A stretch of DNA of 9,897 nucleotides from contig PMYY01000024.1 in assembly GCA_003170655.1 (NCBI GenBank), positions 1-9,897 on the forward strand, written 5' to 3'. A model generated the notes under the pieces. It saw nothing but the letters and a program-made list of their open reading frames with translations. It ran no database searches and had not been told where the DNA came from. The translations under genes were made by a program, and so were the position numbers. The number at the start of each line of letters is the position of its first letter. The first letter of the stretch is position 1. Below are positions 6,783 through 9,897 of the stretch, piece by piece. This stretch comes from Nitrospiraceae bacterium. GTDB taxonomy: Bacteria > Nitrospirota > Thermodesulfovibrionia > Thermodesulfovibrionales > Dissulfurispiraceae.

Positions 6783-7036
6783 TTGACACTCCAAAGACGT
6801 GAACAGTTGTTGCAGCTGGTTGCTAAACGAACTTACAAGTTAGGGGAAAGTGAGGCATTACAGCGTTTATTGCTGGATACTATGCCTATTGGAGTAGTTA
6901 TTGTAGACCCTGTAACTCGAATTATAGAGAGGGTTAATCAGCATGTCGTGTTCTATTTGGCGCTTCAGTTGATACTTTATTAGGATAAAGATGTCACTCT
7001 TTATTATGTCCCGCAACCGAAGGATCTTGCCCAGTA
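6783..7036 (+). pseudogene. Frameshifted PAS-domain sensor fragment
   Basis: From about 6792 one frame reads RREQLLQLVAKRT, a signalling-helix coiled coil, then LQRLLLDTMPIGVVIVDP and TRIIERVNQHV, the opening of a PAS domain. At about 6950-6956 the reading shifts: the continuation FGASVDTLLG, then RCHSLLCPATEGSCP, lies in another frame from 6956 and carries a TAA at 6986-6988 where the family usually has a residue before RCH. This Cys/His-containing PAS type (RCHxxxCPAxxGxCP) occurs in deltaproteobacterial histidine kinases and GGDEF proteins. A weak trace of the end of the same domain (FKRILDG then EK) may persist near 7114-7150. No kinase, GGDEF or output domain follows. At least one frameshift and one stop make it a pseudogene, fused at its 5' side to the SagB stub. 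Confidence 0.7.
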
Positions 7037-7165
7037 TATAACTGGCCTATTGCTGACAACTACGCTTGCTACAGTTGTTGTTCACGTTCAATATTTCAAA
7101 TAAATCTATTATCATTCAAGCGAATACTTGATGGCGTTGTCGAGAAGATTTGCGATTACTCTCTG

Positions 7166-7570
7166 AATCACCGCTTGGTCTGCCATTAAGATCGGAAACG
7201 GAGCTTCTCAGAACTCGCAAGCTTACGTTTCTTGATACAATTGAATTGTATTTGATAATGAATTGGATAGTACCAAATTCAATACCTGAAATCGTAGAGT
7301 GCACTTATTTGAATCGACAAGTTACGGGTGCGCAAATGATGATTCGATGTACATATTACAGAGACGGGTGTGGATAATCTAACAAATACAAAAACTCAAC
7401 GCATTTTTTCATCCGTTCCTTGTATTGTCAATGGTTTCGAGGGGAGGGCTTTCGGGTGTCGAACTTTTTACGCGGGCAAAGAAAGAATAAATCCATTAAA
7501 AATAGCGAGTGAGAAAAATTCCAATGTGTAAAACTTTTTTTGTGCGGAATCAAAATCTAAAGGTCTGACC
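7166..7570 (+). other. AT-rich stretch without a recognisable gene
   Basis: Short open frames on both strands (for example 7150-7377) match nothing I recognise and have no ribosome site. The stretch is probably decayed coding sequence plus the leader of the ClC gene. I see no clear terminator, riboswitch or convincing -35/-10 pair; AAAGGT near 7560 may be a weak ribosome site for ATG 7571. Confidence 0.4.
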
Positions 7571-8938
7571 ATGAGACTGCCAACTATACCAAAGAGGGCT
7601 AAAGAGCCATCGTTAAACAGCGATGACATGATACCTTACACACTTACTCGTCCCGGAGCCGCACGCTTTTGGCTGGCGTTGTTACTCACTGGTGCCGGCA
7701 CCGGCGTGGCAGCAGCAGCGTTGACTCGGCTCCTGGAGATGGTGCAGCACGTTATGTGGAAAGGCTCAAGTACAGATCTGCTGGCCGCAGCCTTGAATAC
7801 TGGTGCGTCGCGGCACGTTCTTGTGCTGCTCGGTGCGGGATTAATCACTGGCGCCGGGCAGGTTATCCTGAGACGACTGTCCAGCGGTAACGGGATCGAC
7901 ACTACGACTGCCATCTGGTTCCATGCCGGGCGACTGCCAGCATTGCGCACTTTGGGCAGTGCTGTGCTTTCGGTAATCATCGTTGGCATGGGCGTGTCGC
8001 TGGGTCGAGAAGGCGCACCGAAGCAAGCCGGGGCGGTCATAGCCAACTTCTTTTCAGACAAGGGGCATCTGTCGGACGAGCAGCGCCGACTCTTGGTGGC
8101 CTGCGGGGCCGGGGCTGGGCTGGGCGCGGCCTACGGCGTACCGTTGGGCGGTGCGCTTTTTGCGCTGGAGGTGATGCGCGGGATGTTGGCACTTAGGTAT
8201 GTGCTGCCCGCCCTTTTCGTTTCCATGATTGCCACGGCGGTCTCGTGGGTTGCGCTACCTGATGCGCCGACCTACGTCATTCCTGCTTATTCCAGCTCGG
8301 CTTCGATTGTGGTATGGGCCCTGTTGGCAGGCCTAATCGCGGGCGTCGTTTCCATCGGTTATGTGCGCATTATCAGCTGGGCCTATCGAAATAGGCCGCA
8401 GGGCTGGCGGCGAATAGTGATTCCTATACTAGTATTGGGGCTTCTTGGTGCTGTCTCGATCTGGTTCCCGCAGGTGCTAGGCAACGGCAAGGACATCTCC
8501 GAGTTGGCGTTTAAAGGCCAGGTGGCAATAGCTTTGCTGCTAATACTGCTCGTACTGAAGCCAGCTGCAACTATATTGTGCGTACGTAGCGGCGCGCCCG
8601 GCGGTTTGTTCACGCCATCGCTAACTGTAGGCGCATTGCTGGGCGCTGTCCTGGGGTATGCCTGGTCCTGGTTCTGGCCCGGCATTCCCCCTGGACTGTT
8701 CGCCTTGCTTGGAGCTGGAGCTGTTTTGGCAGCAACCACACAGGGTCCGATCTCGACGGTAGTGCTAATGATGGAGTTGACTGGCCGGGACCGATCGTTC
8801 ATCTTGCCGCTGTTGGCGATAGTGGGCACTGCCACGTTGGTTGCACGGAATATCCAATCTAGATCGATTTACGACGCAAGCCTGACCGATGGGGAGGTCG
8901 AGGCACGGCTGAAGTTCCGCGAACTTCCACGGCAATAG
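7571..8938 (+). CDS. ClC-family anion channel or transporter
   Basis: This 455-residue integral membrane protein has the ClC fold's conserved loops: GLGREGAP-like sequence with gating glutamate E147 (SLGREGAP, residues 143-150), AYGVPLGGALFALEV with E200, and SGAPGGLFTPSL (the GxFxP loop). Many hydrophobic segments span the rest, and a Tyr in IYDASL near the C-terminus matches the conserved ion-coordinating Tyr. There are no CBS domains, as in bacterial ClCs. Two motifs differ from the E. coli antiporter: GSGIP is GNGID, and the residue at the internal proton glutamate position (E203 in E. coli) is Val, as in eukaryotic chloride channels. The substrate is probably chloride or another small anion. 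ATG 7571 is chosen on an AAAGGT-like site; ATG 7628 would also keep the whole membrane domain. The gene looks more GC-rich than its flanks and lies next to gene debris, so it may be acquired. Confidence 0.92.
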   Translation: MRLPTIPKRAKEPSLNSDDMIPYTLTRPGAARFWLALLLTGAGTGVAAAALTRLLEMVQHVMWKGSSTDLLAAALNTGASRHVLVLLGAGLITGAGQVILRRLSSGNGIDTTTAIWFHAGRLPALRTLGSAVLSVIIVGMGVSLGREGAPKQAGAVIANFFSDKGHLSDEQRRLLVACGAGAGLGAAYGVPLGGALFALEVMRGMLALRYVLPALFVSMIATAVSWVALPDAPTYVIPAYSSSASIVVWALLAGLIAGVVSIGYVRIISWAYRNRPQGWRRIVIPILVLGLLGAVSIWFPQVLGNGKDISELAFKGQVAIALLLILLVLKPAATILCVRSGAPGGLFTPSLTVGALLGAVLGYAWSWFWPGIPPGLFALLGAGAVLAATTQGPISTVVLMMELTGRDRSFILPLLAIVGTATLVARNIQSRSIYDASLTDGEVEARLKFRELPRQ

Positions 8939-8948
8939 CCGTTAGCTG

Positions 8949-8968
8949 CCAGTTGATAGTCCAACTGG
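8949..8968 (+). terminator. Hairpin after the ClC gene, possible terminator
   Basis: CCAGTTG (8949-8955) and CAACTGG (8962-8968) form a perfect 7-bp stem with a 6-base loop, 10 bases after the ClC stop. No T tract follows on either strand, so it is not a classical intrinsic terminator; it could be a transcript-stabilising hairpin or a weak terminator. Confidence 0.35.
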
Positions 8969-9089
8969 TTGCGCGGCACTCTAATGAGGCGACAACGCTG
9001 GTTTCGCAAGCGGCAGCATAAAGAAGACCCACTCCGCAGTAGAAGAAAAGGAAACACCTCAATGAGAGGATGAGTAGGTAATCTGCTCT

Positions 9090-9224
9090 TCAAACCGGAA
9101 CATAATACAAAATCATGATTGCGAGGAGAACCGCCATACCAACAGCAACCAACAGCATAATTATCCAGCTTGTTTTTCGCCGCGAGTACCCTTTCATTCC
9201 GAAAGCTCCCGCGTAATATTCCAT
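9090..9224 (-). CDS. Small single-span membrane protein of unknown function
   Basis: On the minus strand ATG 9224-9222 opens a 44-residue frame ending at TGA 9092-9090. The protein starts MEYYAGAFGMKGYSRRKTSW and continues with about 22 uninterrupted hydrophobic residues (IIMLLVAVGMAVLLAIMILYY), ending YVPV. This is a textbook small type of membrane protein: a short aromatic and Gly-containing head, a positive RRK cluster that would stay in the cytoplasm, one helix and a short outer tail. No convincing Shine-Dalgarno sequence precedes the ATG, but an extended -10 promoter stands directly upstream, so translation from a very short or absent leader is possible. It converges on the ClC gene. I recognise no family, and the coding call rests on composition. 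Confidence 0.5.
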   Translation of the reverse strand: MEYYAGAFGMKGYSRRKTSWIIMLLVAVGMAVLLAIMILYYVPV

Positions 9225-9230
9225 GAACTC

Positions 9231-9239
9231 AGTATATCA
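9231..9239 (-). promoter_or_regulatory. Extended -10 promoter for the small membrane protein
   Basis: On the minus strand the bases read TGATATACT, an extended -10 element (TGnTATACT), with only a weak -35 region. The 3' end of the -10 is 6 bases before ATG 9224, so transcription would begin at or next to the start codon. The palindrome AGTGATCACT at 9246-9255 lies just upstream, in the spacer, and could be a repressor site. Confidence 0.4.
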
Positions 9240-9255
9240 CACCTCAGTGATCACT

Positions 9256-9641
9256 AAAGGCCGTAAGCTAGCATTGATATTGACTTTGGACTTAGGCTTT
9301 AAGCTTGCCAAAATATCTTAAAAATGTAGCTTAATTAAATTATGACTCACAAATTACAGCTGTCAATTTGCTACAAAGGAGATGCTCTTGATTTTACCTA
9401 CCTGATAAAATATTGCGAGTGGCATCGATCGCAATATTCGAAATACATCGCGTCTATTCGACTAGGCAGAAATTATCAGATTATTTTTAGAAATCATCGA
9501 TTATGTCATACTGCGGGCACCTCGTGACTTTCAGTAGTTATAAATAAATTAGCTTCATAGTCTCAATTTTTTATATTGGTGTTCCGAACCCCGATGGGCT
9601 TCCGCGATCAAAGACTGTGTATCAAAGGAATAAGAAGAATA
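9256..9641. other. AT-rich intergenic stretch without a supported gene
   Basis: A 61-codon open frame at 9342-9527 has no ribosome site and no recognisable motif, so I do not call it. I see no RNA gene or terminator here. The stretch separates the minus-strand small gene from the regulatory array that drives the gene at 9878. Confidence 0.4.
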
Positions 9642-9673
9642 CCTGATATTTCAGCAGACTCCTGATATATCAG
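9642..9673 (+). promoter_or_regulatory. Tandem palindromic operator, probable upstream activator sites
   Basis: CCTGATATTTCAG (9642-9654) and CCTGATATATCAG (9661-9673) differ at one base and are spaced 19 bases start to start, close to two helical turns. The second contains a perfect 12-bp palindrome, CTGATATATCAG. They lie about 100-130 bp before the -24/-12 element at 9772, the distance typical for binding sites of sigma-54 activators. Confidence 0.55.
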
Positions 9674-9771
9674 AAGACGACACTTTTTGCAATATCGTTC
9701 CATCATTGTACTTTCACTGAAGTTTCCACTTTTACAACAACATAGAAAGTCCCGTATGTCATCAACTGTCA

Positions 9772-9787
9772 TGGCACATATTATGCC
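9772..9787 (+). promoter_or_regulatory. Sigma-54 type -24/-12 promoter
   Basis: TGGCAC (9772-9777), five bases, then ATGCC (9783-9787) fits TGGCAC-N5-TTGCW; the key GG (9773-9774) and GC (9785-9786) have the exact required spacing. Only the first T of TTGC and the last base deviate. The predicted start near 9798 leaves a leader of about 80 bases before ATG 9878. The same bases form an inverted repeat, ATGGCA-N7-TGCCAT. Confidence 0.6.
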
Positions 9788-9795
9788 ATTAATTC

Positions 9796-9819
9796 ACATG
9801 TACTCAACAAAACATGTAC
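9796..9819 (+). repeat. Direct repeat ACATGTAC in the leader
   Basis: ACATGTAC occurs at 9796-9803 and 9812-9819, 16 bases apart, each containing the palindrome ACATGT. It falls at and just after the predicted sigma-54 start site, where it could bind a regulator. Confidence 0.35.
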
Positions 9820-9865
9820 CAATTTTATGAGATATGTGCATTTAAAAGAATAGTTGCAAATTAGC

Positions 9866-9872
9866 AGGAGGT
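9866..9872 (+). promoter_or_regulatory. Ribosome binding site
   Basis: AGGAGGT lies 5 bases before ATG 9878 and shows that a real gene starts there, although only its first codons are inside the window. Confidence 0.7.
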
Positions 9873-9877
9873 ATAAA

Positions 9878-9897
9878 ATGACCTGTCCTTTTTTCGA
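9878..9897 (+). CDS. Start of an unidentified gene (partial)
   Basis: ATG 9878 begins MTCPFF and runs off the window. The product cannot be identified. The strong ribosome site and the sigma-54 promoter with upstream sites suggest a tightly regulated and, once induced, well-translated gene. Confidence 0.6.

Noticed and set aside
7150..7377. Open frame of 75 codons
   Set aside because: It begins at TTG without a ribosome site and matches nothing; probably decayed sequence.
7380..7570. Fluoride (crcB) riboswitch upstream of the ClC gene
   Set aside because: I could not find the conserved GAUGG-containing pseudoknot pattern in the leader.
8939..9000. Integron attC-like site (GTTAGCT, GTTG...CAAC)
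   Set aside because: The core sites do not fit RYYYAAC/GTTRRRY and no second site or integrase is present.
9342..9527. Open frame of 61 codons starting MTHKLQLSI
   Set aside because: No Shine-Dalgarno sequence, no motif, low-GC surroundings; likely chance.
1..9897. CRISPR array, tRNA, rRNA or insertion sequence
   Set aside because: No regularly spaced repeats, cloverleaf, rRNA segments, transposase or terminal inverted repeats were seen.

Overview
The window looks like chromosomal DNA of an anaerobic bacterium of the sulfate- or metal-reducing deltaproteobacterial type (Desulfobacterota). This is inferred from gene content, not from a marker gene: a NifX/orange-protein-type metal-cofactor protein beside two MinD-family ATPases carrying inserted ferredoxin domains, an Mrp/ApbC Fe-S carrier, a DUF5320-type Gly-rich protein, a CoA-disulfide/persulfide reductase with a rhodanese tail, and an FmdB zinc ribbon with a Cys-rich tail.

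Positions 1-5599 form a tightly packed + strand cluster. In order it holds the possible tail of an upstream gene, a Cys-rich protein of unknown family (43-438), the DUF5320-like protein (491-739), a NifX/orange-protein-like gene interrupted by an in-frame amber codon (771-1148), two ferredoxin-containing P-loop ATPases (1169-2080 and 2077-3009), an Mrp/ApbC ATPase (2984-3826), and a 565-residue flavoprotein with a rhodanese domain (3902-5599). Several junctions overlap (ATGA at 2077-2080; 26 nt at 2984-3009), which suggests translational coupling. The set resembles the orp loci of Desulfovibrio, where a NifX-fold protein carrying a Mo-Cu-S cluster works with MinD/Mrp-like ATPases. The rhodanese-flavoprotein could supply or recycle sulfane sulfur for such metal-sulfur chemistry (inference). 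A separate promoter and strong ribosome site precede the FmdB-family gene (5730-5969).

Positions 5970-7570 are a gene graveyard. On the minus strand lies a degenerate MntA-type nucleotidyltransferase. On the plus strand a 36-codon N-terminal stub of a SagB-type nitroreductase runs directly into a frameshifted PAS-domain sensor fragment. Nothing intact is visible there.

Positions 7571-8938 encode a ClC-family anion transporter with non-standard selectivity and proton-pathway motifs. Beyond it, on the minus strand, a 44-residue single-span membrane protein (9090-9224) may be transcribed from an extended -10 promoter very close to its start codon.

The last 650 bases hold a regulatory array. 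Two near-identical palindromes (9642-9673) lie about 100-130 bp upstream of a well-spaced sigma-54 type -24/-12 element (9772-9787). A near-perfect ribosome site and the start of a gene follow at 9878, cut by the window end. The two strongest leads are the amber codon inside the NifX/orange-protein-like gene and this sigma-54/upstream-activator arrangement.
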